Notes under the pieces: generated by a model | Seen by the model: only the letters and a program-made list of their open reading frames with translations | Told to the model about the DNA's origin: nothing | Databases searched by the model: none | Shown here: one piece after another, positions 21,662 to 35,606 of the stretch | How positions within the stretch are numbered: the stretch's first letter is position 1 | Layout of the letters: each line of letters begins with the position of its first letter | Position numbers and translations under genes: made by a program | DNA from: Vitis vinifera | Taxonomy: Eukaryota > Streptophyta > Magnoliopsida > Vitales > Vitaceae | Assembly: GCF_030704535.1 (NCBI RefSeq) | Contig: NC_081813.1 | Coordinates: 893,501 to 957,500 of the forward strand | Direction of reading: 5' to 3' | DNA length: 64,000 nucleotides

Positions 21662-23315
21662 GTTATAAGAAAGTGTTAAAAAGAAAAAAAGGAAAAAAAA
21701 TGATAATTTTATGAATTCACAATCTTCAATATTATTAAGGTTAGAGTAAAAGTCAAACTTTACAACCATAAGATAATCTAAGATCTTTCCCCGTATCCAC
21801 TCCTAATTTTTGTACAATTCAATCAAATTAATATATTTTATATCCATGTTACGATTAAAATTAGTAATAAAAATAAACATGATTTTATCCACCAAAATAC
21901 TAATAAGGTCAAATTTAATGTCTAAAAACATACATTGTGAAAATCATTAGAGTGTTTTTATATAAATAAAACACTAAGCTCTCCTATGGTTATCATATCT
22001 TATTATTATATAAAGAATGATCAGTTTCATTCTTGCAAAGATAATAATAATAAAGTGCTTCTAGATTTTGTAGTATCATATTTTATTATTATTAGTGCAC
22101 TTATATATCTTGGTAGTCGTAGTCTCATATATTATGCTATTTATATGAGGCATTTAACATTAATTTTTTTATTCAAAAAAATCAAAGTTACAATTACTTG
22201 AATATGCAGATACAAGATATATTTTACATCCGATAAATTCATCATAAAAAGGTATGTATTTACTTATAATGATATAATTATTTCATGAAGATTCGCCAAG
22301 TGAACAATAATGACTGTCATTAATTCATTAAGAAATATTCGTAATATATAAAGAAAGTTGTGACTGTACACTATTTAAATTTGTGATTCAACAAATTCAG
22401 GAATTATGTAAACTATCATTATTTAAAGACAACTCAAATATAAAGAAATAAGATCAATATATAAGATTAAAATGCATAATAATATCAAAGACCAAAATAT
22501 AAAAAATTTAAATTAAGTACGAATAATTGATTTGTACAATTGATCATCCAAAGTATATGATAAAATCAATATCATTAAATGAAAGTGTAAATAGTAAAAC
22601 TAAGATATAAAATAATGAAATCAAAGTATTGATTAAAAGCAACAATGTTTTTTTTAAAGTAATTTAGATTGAAAAACCACTTATAATATTTTCGAGAAAA
22701 CACTTGATATTTAATTCCCGTAAATATGTTTTCAATATAAAAAATGCAGTAAAAATAAACATTATTAAACTCACTCTCGAGAAAACATGTCGATATGTTA
22801 CATATACATGTCATCCACGCAAATTGATAACCATTTTATGATAAACACCGAAGCAAGAAGCAATAAAACAATGAATACGTGCGTTACGATATTGTCTATC
22901 GAAGCCATTGATGGGGCTTCAAGAAAACAGTAACGTTTTAAACAAACTATGTGTAGTTTAGGTGTCAAATCTATGTGTAAACATCATGATGGCGACAAAA
23001 GAGCAGTGGCGTGGAAGCCATTCCCACTGTTTAATCTCCATGATGCACATGACTTGCACGTTTAGGAAAACACAGTAGATGACAGCCTCTCCACCGTGCA
23101 TGCACGTGCATGTATGCTCCGTGCCGCATTCATCCATGCATGCCACGCACCCATACCCGTGCCATCCATGTGTTCACACATCATGAACAAAATTGAATTT
23201 TTAAAAAATATTCAATATTTCCAAAATAAAGAAAAAGGGAGATATTTGTATGAAAAGAACATTTTTTTTTGGAGGTATTGAACTACTCATAATTTTAAAT
23301 ATAAAAGACCAGTAT

Positions 23316-23355
23316 CATATATATATATATATCTATATATATATATATATATATA
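23316..23355. repeat. (AT)n microsatellite
   Basis: Alternating AT run with one interruption (atctat) near 23331-23336. Confidence 0.95.
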
Positions 23356-25514
23356 ATCAGGCACTCTTATTTATTTTTTTCTTAGTTTTTCTAATTTTTA
23401 TTATTAAAATATAAAAAATTAGGGTATTTTTTATAACTAATTTTTAAAATAGTTTTTAAGAACGGTTTTTGAAAATTATTCTCTAATGTTTTGTAAAATA
23501 AAAGTTCATTTGAAAAATTAAAATATTTTTAATTAACTTATTTTTAATATTTTTAAATATGTTTAAAAAATAAATTTTTTATGTCAAATGTTTTATTTTT
23601 ATTTATTTTATGTATTTGTATAATATTTTTTAAAATAACCCTAAAAAAACAAGTAAAAATTATAAAAAAATTTATCTCAAAACACTCCGTTTTCTATTCT
23701 AAAAATAGAAACAAAAAACCTTTTTTTTTTTTTTTTTTGTGTAATGCGGTTTTTTTTAATTTTTTTTATTTTAGATAACAGAAAATTGATTTGCCAAACA
23801 AATTTTTAATTTTTTATCTTATTTTTTATTTTTTTTAAATTGTAAAATAATTTTTTATTATCAAACATGTCTTATACTATATGATTCCAAACAAAATAAT
23901 ATCTAAATCATTTCTCAATGAATTTACTAACAATTTTATATAATTATTAAACCAAAAAATAGGAAAATCCAACCCATATATTTTCTCATCATTTTCTCTT
24001 ATGATTTTTTATTATATTTTTCTTTAAATTCTTCACATATTTTAGATCTATGAACTCTTCATGCTAGTTGAATTTGATGCCTCAAACAACCATCCCAAGT
24101 CATTTTCAATATGTTTATTTCAATGAATCATGTGTAGAAAAAGTATACCATGGAAAATTATAAGAGAAATATTTTTTTTTCCACTAATAAATATTGATTT
24201 TAGATTCCACAAATTTCAAAATCATATTATTTTTCCATGTGACAAAATTAAACGTTGACTTCGCAACTTTAATTCGATGATTTATCCATTTTTAAACTAC
24301 TTAAGAAGGTTCTAATAAGAAAAAATCAAGTAATTTAATTAAAATAGTAACTAGAATCACCAAAATAGACCTAATCAAACATTCAATTCAACTACCAATA
24401 AATTCTTAGACCCCCGTCTCTATCTTCCTCTTACATGCAAACAGAAATATTTGCATCTTACCCTAAATTTCGACTTTATACATTGAACTTGTACTTTATT
24501 TTTTATGGATATTTTTATATTCTAAAAAGTCTAATAAAAATTTATTTAAAAAAAAATTTAATTAGAAGTATAACTTTTTCAATGTTATAGGCAGTTTTTC
24601 AAGGTCAAGGGCAACTTTTGAGGATGCAAACTTCAAAAACGAGTCCTCCACTTCCTAATGTAATTCATTTACTCTTGAACTTTAAAAAATAAAAATAAAA
24701 ATCCTACATTTTCAATTTTTAAAAATAAATATAAAATATTTAAAAATATCAAAACTATCCATATTTTAAAGAATTTTTAAAATATAATTTATAAATATAA
24801 AATTGATTTCATAATGAAAATATTCCGGAGAATAAAAAAGCTTGTATTTTTTCTTAAAAATTATTTGAGTTATGTGTGATTTAAAAAAAAAAATGAAGGA
24901 AAAATGTAAAAGCAAGTTAAGAAAAAAAACATTTTATATGTTATTTTTAACTATTTTGAATTTTTTTTAAAATAATGAGAAAACATATAAGGTAATTAAT
25001 TTTAATTATATTTATTATTATTATTTTTATAATTTAATAATTTTTTTATTTTCTTAATACTTTGGGGAATTAAATATGACCGTAAAAATATTTTTAGAAA
25101 ATAATAAATTGGTTATTATTTTTTAATAAAACATTTTTATAGCACCATTTTTAGATTTATTATTCCATCTTCTCCTACTTAATATTTGTAATTTCGGAAA
25201 AATTACGTCATAAATAACAAATGAATTTATAAAATAAATTTCCGAAAATGTCAAAACAAATTAGGTGGATTTAAGGTGACCTACCACCAATTGACCGGGC
25301 CAAATGACCCCCACCGATTATAACCTACAGCTCACACATAGACGAGAGAACACCAAAAGTCGTAGCCACCGTCCGATGTGCCCTCAAATCGCGGAGATCT
25401 GTTCAAAATCACATGCCTGGAGCGTGACGTCTTCGACCATGACCGTATACGAACAAAACCCGCTGCTGCCGTTCACAACCACAGCCGCCTCTGGCCGACA
25501 AGTGTGCGCCGCCT

Positions 25515-25585
25515 TAGATGAGCACGTGTCCAAAGCCATCCCTCTTGTCGTAACACGTGCTGGACGCAGCAGTCACGTAAGTGGA
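25515..25585. promoter_or_regulatory. Pair of G-box cores in opposite flanking orientation
   Basis: gcacgtgtcc at about 25522 and aacacgtgct at about 25553 are two CACGTG palindromes whose flanks match when one is inverted (gcacgtgt). A further tcacgt lies at about 25573. G-boxes of this type bind bZIP/ABF or bHLH factors. The patch is about 2.4 kb upstream of the RSH gene, so any link is speculative. Confidence 0.3.
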
Positions 25586-26624
25586 AATTAGCAGAAAAAA
25601 CAATAAATGGAATCGAAAATTGAGGTGGCTTCTAGAGAAAGGTAGAGGGAATGAGACTAAAGGGACTGAGACCAAGTACATTGAACAGCTCACACTAATA
25701 GTGAATTGTCTAAAATGCCCATGGGATGTCGAGGAAACTTCTCAAAGGGGTCTCTGTTTGATCCTCCAGTGGGGCCCGGTGTAGCTTTTACTGACATGTG
25801 ATTGGCCCGTTTGGTCAAGAAGTCAAACATCTCGGGACCGATCACAACCGTCCGATTCACCCTTAATAAGATTTAAAGGAGTTCTCTTTTCAACCGTTAG
25901 AATTCTTGCCTAAGAGGTTTGATTGCATTTAAGAGGTGAAATTTTCAAGGCTTAAAAGAGTAAATTTATAAAATCATTAAAATATAATATTAAATTAAAT
26001 AAATTTAAAAGGAAATAACCAATGATTAAAAAAATTAATTACAATTTAATTTATTGGAACGATTCTAAATCACTCACACGGTCATACACAAGCTTCATAG
26101 GCTGACTATTTCAAAAGTCCAACCAATACTAAAACGCCATTGGTCTAGAATTAACAAAGTCAAAACTATAGACAAATCATGTCCGATCAAAAGAATCCTT
26201 CACCGTTGATATAGTGGACCAAAATAACTATTTTGCATATGGGTTGAGATTTTTGTGGGATTCAGTGGAATCCTAATCCTTAAGCAACAAATTATTAAGG
26301 ATGAAACCAGACAAATAAATAAAAATATAAAAAGAGGTGGGACCCCAAATCCACCAACTTGCTGATAAAGCAAGGGCTTTGATTACATCATGTGGGCACA
26401 TGCCACATGGGTGGGCATCAAGTCTAGTCTTCCTTCCATCTATTATGAAATCTAGGCATAAGTGAAGATCTTATGCTTATCATTATTCCAACAACAAGAT
26501 AATATATAATAATAAATATATTAATGGAAAGATAAATAAAAATATTATAAAAAATTAGAACCTTTAAAATAGTATTTGGAGGTAAAAGTTCTTTGGATAT
26601 CCTCTATATGATTTATTCATATTA

Positions 26625-26632
26625 TAATAACA

Positions 26633-26671
<39 letters not shown>

Positions 26672-26673
26672 TT
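26625..26673. repeat. (AAT)n/(ATT)n trinucleotide microsatellite with a strand switch
   Basis: An aat run turns into an att run around 26645-26648, forming an imperfect palindrome of trinucleotide repeats. Confidence 0.9.
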
Positions 26674-27980
26674 TAAATATATTAATTATTCTTATTTTTA
26701 GTAAAAATATTTTTAAATAAAAAATTAATTATTCAATCAAATATAGAAGTCAAACACCATCCCAAACAAAAACTAGTTATTTTATATTTTATTTTACAAA
26801 AGTAATGTTGCATTAGAAAGGTATTTGTAAGAAGAAAAGAAGGAAAGTGATAAAGAAAAAAGAAAATTTAAATCTAATATTATTTTTTCATATTTCTTAA
26901 AATCATATTTTTTTTTAAAATATTTTTATTATAGTTGAGTATTTTTTTTAATTTTTTATTTAATTTTCCTACCATTTTTCTAATCCAAATTGACTCTTAC
27001 CTTGTTGGTTGAAGCAATAATAGGTGGATGCAATGTTATTCCTAGAAAAGAATATTGTATTAAATATTTTTTATTTTTATGGTAATAATGAAATCTCTAT
27101 TTAGTAAATGAAAAATAATTTTAATATTTTTAAAATTCTAATTAAATAAAATTATTTTTCATTATTTTTATGAATGTTCGAATAATAATTATTGAGCTAT
27201 TTAGATCGATGGCAATAAATATAAAAAATAAAAAATATTTATACCATCTACTTTTTATCATTATTTTTAGTAGAAAAATATGTTAATTTTTAGGAGGAAT
27301 ATCTGATTTATATATAATCTTTGTTATTACCTTTTAAAGGTAATCATTTCCAAAGGTGACATAGGTGAAATATTCCCATCTAATGTTAATACTCCATAAT
27401 TTTCTCGACAAAGTGACGTGGGTTTCAACCATAAAAACAAAGAGATTAGAAAAAACTAAGCAATGAATACATAATCAGATCATAAAACCCTAAAAATAAG
27501 AAAAACGGTTTAGATTATTCTTATAAGTTTTGGCTTTTAAACTAAAACCCTAAAATTAGATTATGTCCCAATTGACAAGAATAGAGGTGCATTTTCCGTA
27601 GTTACTAGTGGACATGAGGGCATTTGCGTCTTTTCATTGCTCGGATTCCTGGCCGGTGAAGCAATAAGAGGAAAGACAGCTTCTGAGGAAATCGCAGAGG
27701 GGACAGAAAGCGAAGCCAAAGAAGAAACCTAAAATTTCTCTCTCTAGAATTTCACACTCTAGATTCAACAATAGCTCTTTTGACTCTCTTTCGTTGAAAA
27801 ATTAGGGTTAGGGGTTTTCTAATTTTCTTCAATTTGGGGCTTGATTTTGACCTGTTTCTGACCAAATTGTATATATCATAGTGGTGATTGTTAGAGTTTT
27901 TTTTGAGGGGTTTTGGATCTGGGTCTTGTGTGTAATTGCTTGAAATTCAGAAATTGATCTGGGTTTGTTGTGAGGAAGCC

Positions 27981-30900
27981 ATGGCTGTTCCGACAATTGC
28001 GTTGTACGCGAGTCCACCGAGCAGTGTTTGCTCGGCGTCGCACCCTTGCCAGATCAACTCACACTCCTCGCACGATTTCGAGCTGAATTCGAGATCTTCG
28101 TCGTCGGCGACGGCGTCTCCATCGCAGAGGCCGGCCATGGGGGGTCTCTCGTGCCTGTTCTCCTCGCCGGCGGTGAAGCACGCCGGCGGCGAAGAGTTGG
28201 GGTCGATGTGGCACGACAGGGGCGAAGAGCTGAGCAGCTCCTTCTGCTATTTGGGATCGTCGTTGAAACGAGATCGGAGCGAATCAAGCCCGGTCTCGGT
28301 GTTTCAAGGCCCGGTTTCGTGTAGCAGCAGCGTTGGTGGGTCGTCCAGAAGCCCCCCGATGAGAATTGCCCGCGAAAGGAGCGGCGGCGATGGGGTTTCC
28401 AGGGTTGGAACCAGTGGGTTGTTCAGTGGATTTGTTAGAGGGGCTCTGGGTTCCTATATCGATTATGATTCGCCCACCTTTGAGATTGGTGGTGGTGCCC
28501 TCAATGCGGATTCCTCATCAGTTCTGGTAGATGAATTGACCTTCAATATGGAAGATAATTTTCCGGACAGTAACTCCGAGCCTCATGTGAAAGATTTGCT
28601 CTTGGGTGCTCAATTGAGGCACAAAATATTCTCTGAGGATTTCGTTGTCAAGGCTTTTTACGAGGCCGAGAGGGCGCATAGAGGGCAGGTATAATTTTGG
28701 TCGTGAATTTTGAAATAGATTTTCTGGTTTTTTGGATGTTTGAATTTATGATGATGGGTATCCTATTGCCCTTTTTGTAGATGCGAGCCAGTGGGGATCC
28801 TTATTTACAGCATTGTGTGGAGACTGCCGTCTTGCTGGCGAAAATTGGTGCGAATTCAACCGTCGTTGTTTCGGGGCTTCTCCATGATACCCTTGACGAT
28901 TCTTTTATGGGTTACGATGATATTTTTGGGACTTTTGGAGCTGGGGTTGCTGATTTGGTTGAAGGGGTAAGAGGCATACTTAGAATCTAAGTATTTGTGC
29001 TTAAAGATACTGTTTGCTGCTGAAAATTGATTGTGGTATTTTTTTTTGTTAATGTTCAAAGCCCTTTTTCTAAAGGAATCTTCTTTGGAGCATTTACAGA
29101 CATGATTACTGTTGATGACCTATTCAATTGAGATATAAAGGAATCAGATGTGAACTAGTTAAAAAAGTGCTTATGATCTAAGTTTTATGTTAGATTTACA
29201 TCAATGCGGAAGTTGGAGTCTGATATGATTAATAGATCACTTGGATTATGTGTAAATAGGTTATAGTTGTAGCTGTTATATTACTTATGTGGTTGGCTTG
29301 AATTAGAATCACAAATTCACAGTGCTCCATCTTCGAGATATTCTTAGACTTACATCATTTTGTCATGGAATATTTTGCCATGAGGTGTGAATTAATGATT
29401 GTGTTCTAAGATTAAAAAATATTTTTATATGTTTATGTTTTATTTCAATGGAAGATACAAGGTATAATGTTTGGTATAGATCGTGTGGTTAAGTAGTTAT
29501 TGTTTTGTTTTCATCCTATCAATTGCTTCTTGTGGTAATAAAGAAATGATTAAAGCGTAACATCTATTATGGTGTTCTTTTCCACGGCTAGAGACACTTC
29601 TAAGTTGGCATGATTTTTGTTTGGGAAGAAAACATGAGAAGGTATGGGAAGCTGTTTCTGTGTGCATTTTTTGAATGATTTGGAAGGAAAGAAATCCAAG
29701 AGCGATCAAAAGCTTAAATGAACAAAGTAACCTTTTAGTATGGGTTTGGTTCTACATAAAAGAAAGCATAATGCCTTTGATTTGTAGATTGGTTGCAATT
29801 GTTCCGTGGGGGAATGTTGTTTTTTTGTGTTATCTCTTTTTTTATATTGCCATTTTGTACCCTTTGTTAAGTCTTGTGTACTTAGATGTCTGTTATGTCA
29901 ATCACTATTTTTCCATGTTACTCCTTTTTTTATTTGTTTTTGCTGGTGGTGGAGGCAGGCATGGTTTCCAGATTTTAAGGTTATATTAATGTGGACCTTA
30001 TGGTACTGTGTCTCTTAGTGATTCTACTTTCCTTGTGTTTTCCTTGCTTAACAAACAATGACAGGGACCACTAACATGCATTTTGTACTGAAACTTGATA
30101 AGATCTCATGATTTTTAAAGAGTTCATACTTTTGTAGTGTAAATTGGCAATATTATTTATTGGATTTTGAAATTTTTAAACATTTTCCTCAGTTTGCTTC
30201 ATGATACAAGCAGTTCATAAGATATAGTTTTTGTTCCTAGTAAAATCATTGCATGTTTATTTTGGTATAATATACTGATAAAATATTCAATTTTTTAGGC
30301 TTCTAAATACCATTTGATGACATTTGTTAGGTGTCTAAGCTAAGTCAATTGAGCAAGCTAGCACGTGATAACAATACAGCAAGTAAAACGGTTGAGGCAG
30401 ATCGATTGCACACCATGTTCCTTGCCATGGCAGATGCCAGGGCTGTCCTCATAAAGTTGGCAGATCGATTGCATAATATGATGACACTGGATGCATTGCC
30501 TTTGGGCAAGCAACAGAGGTTTGCTAAGGAAACTCTGGAGATATTTGTGCCATTGGCCAACCGGCTAGGAATCTCTACTTGGAAGGAACAACTAGAAAAC
30601 CTGTGTTTCAAGCATCTCAATCCAGATCAGCATAAAGAACTATCCTCCAAGCTTGTGAAGTCCTTCGATGAGGCTATGATTACTTCTGCTAAAGAGAAAT
30701 TAGAGCCAGCCCTTAAGGATGAAGCCATTTCTTACCATGTTTTATCTGGGAGACACAAAAGCTTGTATAGCATTTACTGCAAAATGTTGAAGTATGTCGT
30801 CCGTTTCTCTTCCCGTATTTGTCATACTATATGTTTTCATAAAATTCAGACTTGGAAAGTAATTGCTTTTGAATTGTGCAGAAAGAACATGACCATGGAT

Positions 30901-32061
30901 GAGATACATGATATTCATGGATTACGATTGATTGTTGAAAATGAGGAAGACTGTTATAAAGCACTTGGAGTTGTTCACCGATTATGGTCTGAAGTGCCTG
31001 GAAGGTTCAAGGACTATATAAAGCATTCCAAGTTTAATGGGTAAGTTAGGGATGAAAGTGATTGTGCATTATTTTATGTGTTTGTTTGTTTCCCCCTTTT
31101 TTTTTTATTTTTTATTTTAATTTGTAGGTACCGATCTCTTCATACGGTGGTGAGGGGTGAAGGCATGGTTCCACTTGAAGTTCAAATCCGAACAAGGGAA
31201 ATGCATTTACAAGCCGAGTATGGATTTGCAGCTCATTGGAGATACAAGGAAGGTGACTGTACGCACTCTTCATTTGTGCTTCAGATGGTTGAGTGGGCTC
31301 GATGGGTGGTCACTTGGCACTGTGAGACGATGAGCAAAGATCAATCACCTGTTGGCTATGATAATTCCATCAAGCCACCCTGCAAGTTCCCATCTCATTC
31401 TGATGGTTGCCCATTTTCTTATAAACCGGACTGCAGCCAGGATGGACCTGTCTTTGTCATCATGCTGGAGAATGATAAGGTTTGCTTTTGAAATTTCTAT
31501 ATTTATTTTAGAAAAAATATTCCTCTGATGACCAGGTGGGTCCACTTGAGACGACTTCATTATGCCAATACCATTTCAATTCTATTCCAGTCAAACTTGG
31601 TTTGATTTTGAGGCCTTGATTTTATGTAAATACCTCATGCTGATATTGTATCATCCATCAGTAAACCATATCCATTTCTTCCATTTTCTCACTCTGGATC
31701 GACCAGTTCATGAATACTAAGCAAAACATTTCTGGGTTTGTGAACGTTGCAGATGTCGGTCCAAGAATGCCCTGCAAACTCAACCATAATGGATCTGTTG
31801 GAAAGAACCGGGCGGGGAAGCTCAAGATGGACGCCCTATGGGTTTCCAATCAAGGAAGAACTGAGGCCACGGCTGAACCATGAGGCTGTGAACGACCCCA
31901 CTTGCAAACTGAAGATGGGGGATGTGGTGGAGCTAACTCCAGCCATACCAGACAAGTCTTTGATAGTGTACAGGGAAGAGATCCAGCGGATGTATGAGCG
32001 GGGCGTGAGCGTATCGAGCAAATGGTCTGCAGCTAGTAGCATGGTTGGCTGGAGAAGTTAA
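27981..32061 (+). CDS. RSH3: Chloroplast RelA/SpoT homologue (RSH2/RSH3 type), (p)ppGpp synthetase/hydrolase
   Basis: Makes and hydrolyses (p)ppGpp in plastids. Six exons, all GT-AG: 27981-28688, 28781-28966, 30331-30791, 30882-31040, 31128-31479 and 31753-32061. They total 2175 bp, 724 residues, close to Arabidopsis RSH2/3. Residues 1 to about 70 are Ser-rich and basic, like a transit peptide. The HD hydrolase domain shows H247 and H271-D272 (LLHDTLDD), then RLADRLHNM. The synthetase domain has [15 protein letters not shown] (493-498), [15 protein letters not shown] and [16 protein letters not shown]-like domain follows ([16 protein letters not shown] ... VVELTPAIP). There is no ACT domain, unlike RSH1. 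The start was chosen because [15 protein letters not shown] matches the family N-terminus. Intron 2 holds a LINE remnant. RSH2 versus RSH3 cannot be settled here. Confidence 0.94.
29560..29990 (+). mobile_element. Decayed LINE remnant in RSH intron 2
   Basis: In mixed frames the sequence reads like the region after the LINE zinc-binding domain: a WFLFGKK-type segment, then [17 protein letters not shown], matching the common plant-LINE phrase FWxIWKERNRR. The following T-rich stretch resembles a LINE 3' tail. No target duplication was identified. Confidence 0.6.
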
Positions 32062-33185
32062 CCTTTGGTTTGTCTGTTGGTTTCTACCCTTATAGAGTGC
32101 ATTACCATTCAATGATAATCATTCTTGTATATACATGATAGATATTTGTACAGAAGAGCTTTATGGTTCTGGTATGAGTGGAAAATTGACTAACTTAGAT
32201 TGACCAAGGACCAAAAGTTTGATCTCCAGCTATTGATTCATCGATATAATAGAATTCTACCTTGCCTCAGTCCAATTTGGTGTTTCCTTTTATTTTTTTT
32301 TAATTTTATTTACATGCATCTTGATTGGAGTATTGCTTTTGAGAAACCTGCTTGATATGATCATATTTGGGAAGCGAAGCAAATTCCTCATTTTTTTTTT
32401 ATTTTTTTAATTATTCTTAGTTATTACTTTATTTGACCTTTTTAATCTTTTATTTCTTTTAAAATGGTATAAAATAAATTGTAATAAAAAATAATAAATT
32501 TCTAAAGGAATGCTTTATCCTTTTTTTTAGTTCTAATAAATGAAACTTAAAATTAAATATAATAATTAGGACGATAAAAAATTTAAAGATAAATATCAAA
32601 ATTAATATCTAAGATAAATTATAATAATTAATATAAAAAATGCTAGATGAATTGTATTTGTATTATACAATTAGTACAATTTTTTTTAAATTTTTTTAAA
32701 CTAATCCAAGTTTATTAATCTGTTTCACAATGGTGTTTCCACACTTTTAATAAAAAAGTATTTAAAAGTATTTTTTTTTTTTAAATTAGATGTCTGACAA
32801 AATTTAATAAATATTTTTAAAAATATAAAAAATCGTAATGTTTTATAAAAAAAATTCTTGATAAATAATTTTCCTAAAAATACTTTTCAAGAAAATAATT
32901 CCCAGTGAAAATATTGAGAGATTTCACTAACAAAACGAGACATGACTGACATGATCTTATTTTCATCTTTTAAATGCTAGTTTCTTAAAGGTTAAAAGTC
33001 AGAAGCATGAGAAGCATATTCCATTAAAGACAACAAATTACACCAATTATTGAATATTCTTATGATTTTGAAAGAAATATAGATCTTTCCACCCAATTCC
33101 TACTACAATTTAGGGTAACAATACCTTGATGAGAAGAATTCCTAAACATCGGATAGATCTCCTAAACATCTAACATAATAAATTT
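32062..33185. other. Intergenic between convergent RSH and TAF9 3' ends
   Basis: Should contain the 3' UTRs of both genes. The middle is AT-rich with poly-T/A runs; no further gene or repeat is recognised. Confidence 0.5.
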
Positions 33186-35020
33186 TCACCTTGGGCGTTT
33201 AGCTCCAATGGGAAATGATACCCTTTGAGGAGTGTGCTGGGGCAAATCTGTCCTCCCTTCCTGGGAAGCGTGGGAGGGATCAGCACCTTCTTCGTCTTCT
33301 TCTGTTTCTTCCACTGCTTGGGCTGTTCTCTTCTTTGGGATAGCTAGTTGGTAGTTCGGGCTGATCAATGTGTCCTGTTCAGGTGGGAGAGGGATTCCAG
33401 GCCCTGCAATTGATTTTGGCAGTGGGATCTTGTTCCTGTTTCTAGCCAACTCTAGAAGGACCTGATGAATGGAACAGTTAGATTATATATGCTATAGACA
33501 TATTGATATGGAATAACACTGGTAATTAACCAAATACCGGGTCAGAGAAGAGAGGAGAGGAGTCAGGATTCCCACAGACCTAAGTCTCAGTCTGAATTGG
33601 GTCTCACAGACTGAGAGGAAATGGGAATAGGAAAAGTAAAGAAGAAAATAAAGTGTGAACATAATCTCTCTTTCACTCTTCCCCTTGCTTTTCTTTATAT
33701 GTCAAACAGAAAATGTAGATTTCCAACACATAAATTTCTCCTAGACTTCATCATGTTTGTTTCCATTCCTTTCTATCACTAAAACTAAACCATAAAATAT
33801 TGAAATTCCTTCGAATTTTTTTCCCTCGCCTTCATAGACTAAAAGCCTCGCCAAGCAACCAAAAAACAAAAAGAAGAAAAAATGTTGAGCAGAATCATAT
33901 TCCTGGAAGAGATTATAAGGATGGGTTAGCGGTATGAGTGGTAGAATCCACCATTTCTTACTATTAACAAGCCCATCCAATGTAATATGGGAGATGAGAT
34001 TAAAAAAAGGAGGAAACAGGAAATTAGGGAAACAAATACCAGATTTTGCATGGTTCATCAGATTCCAATTCTCATAGGGTACAAACAAACAAAAGCAGTG
34101 ACAGAAAAAACATGATATTCTTACACTAGGTTGTTACTTAAACCCAAAATGAAAAATTAGTTGTCAACAAATTAGGTGCTTTTTTTATGACCTTTTTTTT
34201 GGTTAAGTGATTTCTTTTCTATGAAGAACAAAAAATTGTTGTTTCCAACCTCAATACTTTTCCATTTGAATCCCAGAAAAAAATGAGGGAAAGGAAAGAA
34301 AACGCTAAAAACAGCATTGTTTTTCAGCAATGTAAAGAACAAATTCTAAATTATTTTTTTAGCACTGTTCTCCCCTTCCCACCATACTAAACAACATCCA
34401 ACCCAAGCCTAAACTTGCTCAACTGGCAACATGCCTATAATCAACTTTTGCTTTGTCACTCAACCAGAATCCCAATCTCTAAAGCTTGCATCATATCCAA
34501 TTAAGCTTTTGTTCAACACCCAAGTTTGATAGGTACAATACTCCACAATTAAACCTGCATAAACTGATACAAGTGAACCCCATTTGTCTAAAGCCTTGAC
34601 CTTCAAAACAAGAAATGATACCCAATTCAATTTGTTTTGAGAATCCAACAATCAAAATAAGATCAAGAACATTGTAAATTTAGCATAACAAGGAAAACTA
34701 TTAAAGGCCCAGGCTTCAAAACAAGTTCAATATCAAGAACATGAAAAATTTAGGAAAATTACCTCTCTTGCTGGGGGCTGAGAGAAGCTGAAGTTGACTT
34801 TAGACTGAATTGCAAGCTTCACATCATCACAGTCAATTGCAGGCTTACTGGCATGCTCTGAATATACCTGGGCATCAGTCAAAACATCCACAACATACCG
34901 ATACCACAGCTCCAGAAACTGGTGTATAACTCGAGGCTCATAGTCATCAACACCCATTGATTTCAGCAGTGATTTCACAATCTTTGCATCCCTTGGCAAG
35001 TCCTCATCTCCCTCTGCCAT
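33186..35020 (-). CDS. TAF9: TBP-associated factor 9 (TAF9), TFIID/SAGA histone-fold subunit
   Basis: General transcription subunit that pairs with TAF6 through a histone fold. Two coding exons: 35020-34763 (86 codons) and 33461-33186 (91 codons plus stop), joined by a GT-AG intron between ARE and [11 protein letters not shown]. The protein is 177 residues, close to the 183 of Arabidopsis. The first exon carries the histone fold ([19 protein letters not shown] ... [19 protein letters not shown]). The second has the conserved tail [20 protein letters not shown] and an acidic stretch. The start at 35020 ([11 protein letters not shown]) fits the family; an acceptor lies just upstream. A non-coding first exon at about 35607-35740 is likely. 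Confidence 0.95.
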
Positions 35021-35606
35021 TCTCTCAACTGCCCCTTTCACACGAATCAATAGCCAATATTAAAAAAACTCTTTCTTTACACCAATTATATGTGCAGTGA
35101 GTGTTTTCACATGAACCAATCATGAACATTCAGAATTTTCCTTCGCACCAAACAGATAAAACTAGCAAAATAAAATTCAACACTCAAACGAAAATACAGA
35201 AAATTTGAAAATTAACTTTGAATCATCAACAGACTTCGGGCAAATTTCTTGGACGTAAAGAGGCCAAAGCGAAACTAAGATTTTGGACTGTTATAGACTA
35301 TATTAAAAAAATTCTTCCTTTACACGAATTATAGGTACAGTAAGTGCTTTCAGATGAACCAATCATCACTATTCACAATTTTCCTTCGCACCAAAAAGAT
35401 AAAACTAACAAAATCAAATTCAATACTAAAACGAAAATACAGAAATTTTGTAAATTAACTTTGAATCATCAAGAGACTCGGGGCAATGTTCTTGGACGTA
35501 CAGAGGCCAAATCGAAACTAAGATTTTGGATTTTTCGAAACGCATCGTTTCATCTAGGGCTTTACATCCCAGATCCATGGTGAGAGAAAGAGAGAGCTTT
35601 GCTTAC

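Larger units (their letters stand above)
21670..27980. other. Long AT-rich intergenic region and RSH promoter/leader
   Basis: No gene is recognised in about 6.3 kb. A cluster of RY-type catgca words and a CACGTG lies at 23090-23150. A more GC-balanced patch at 25280-25600 contains two CACGTG cores but no convincing coding sequence. The final 300 bases (about 27660-27980) look like the leader of the RSH gene, with ctctctctagaatttcacac-type pyrimidine-rich text. I could not fix a transcription start. Confidence 0.45.

Noticed and set aside
25304-25784. Two open frames of 95 and 67 codons
   Set aside because: No family resemblance, no splice context and poor coding character; left as intergenic.
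28028-28324. 98-codon frame overlapping RSH exon 1
   Set aside because: Alternative frame of GC-rich transit-peptide coding sequence; family match is in the other frame.
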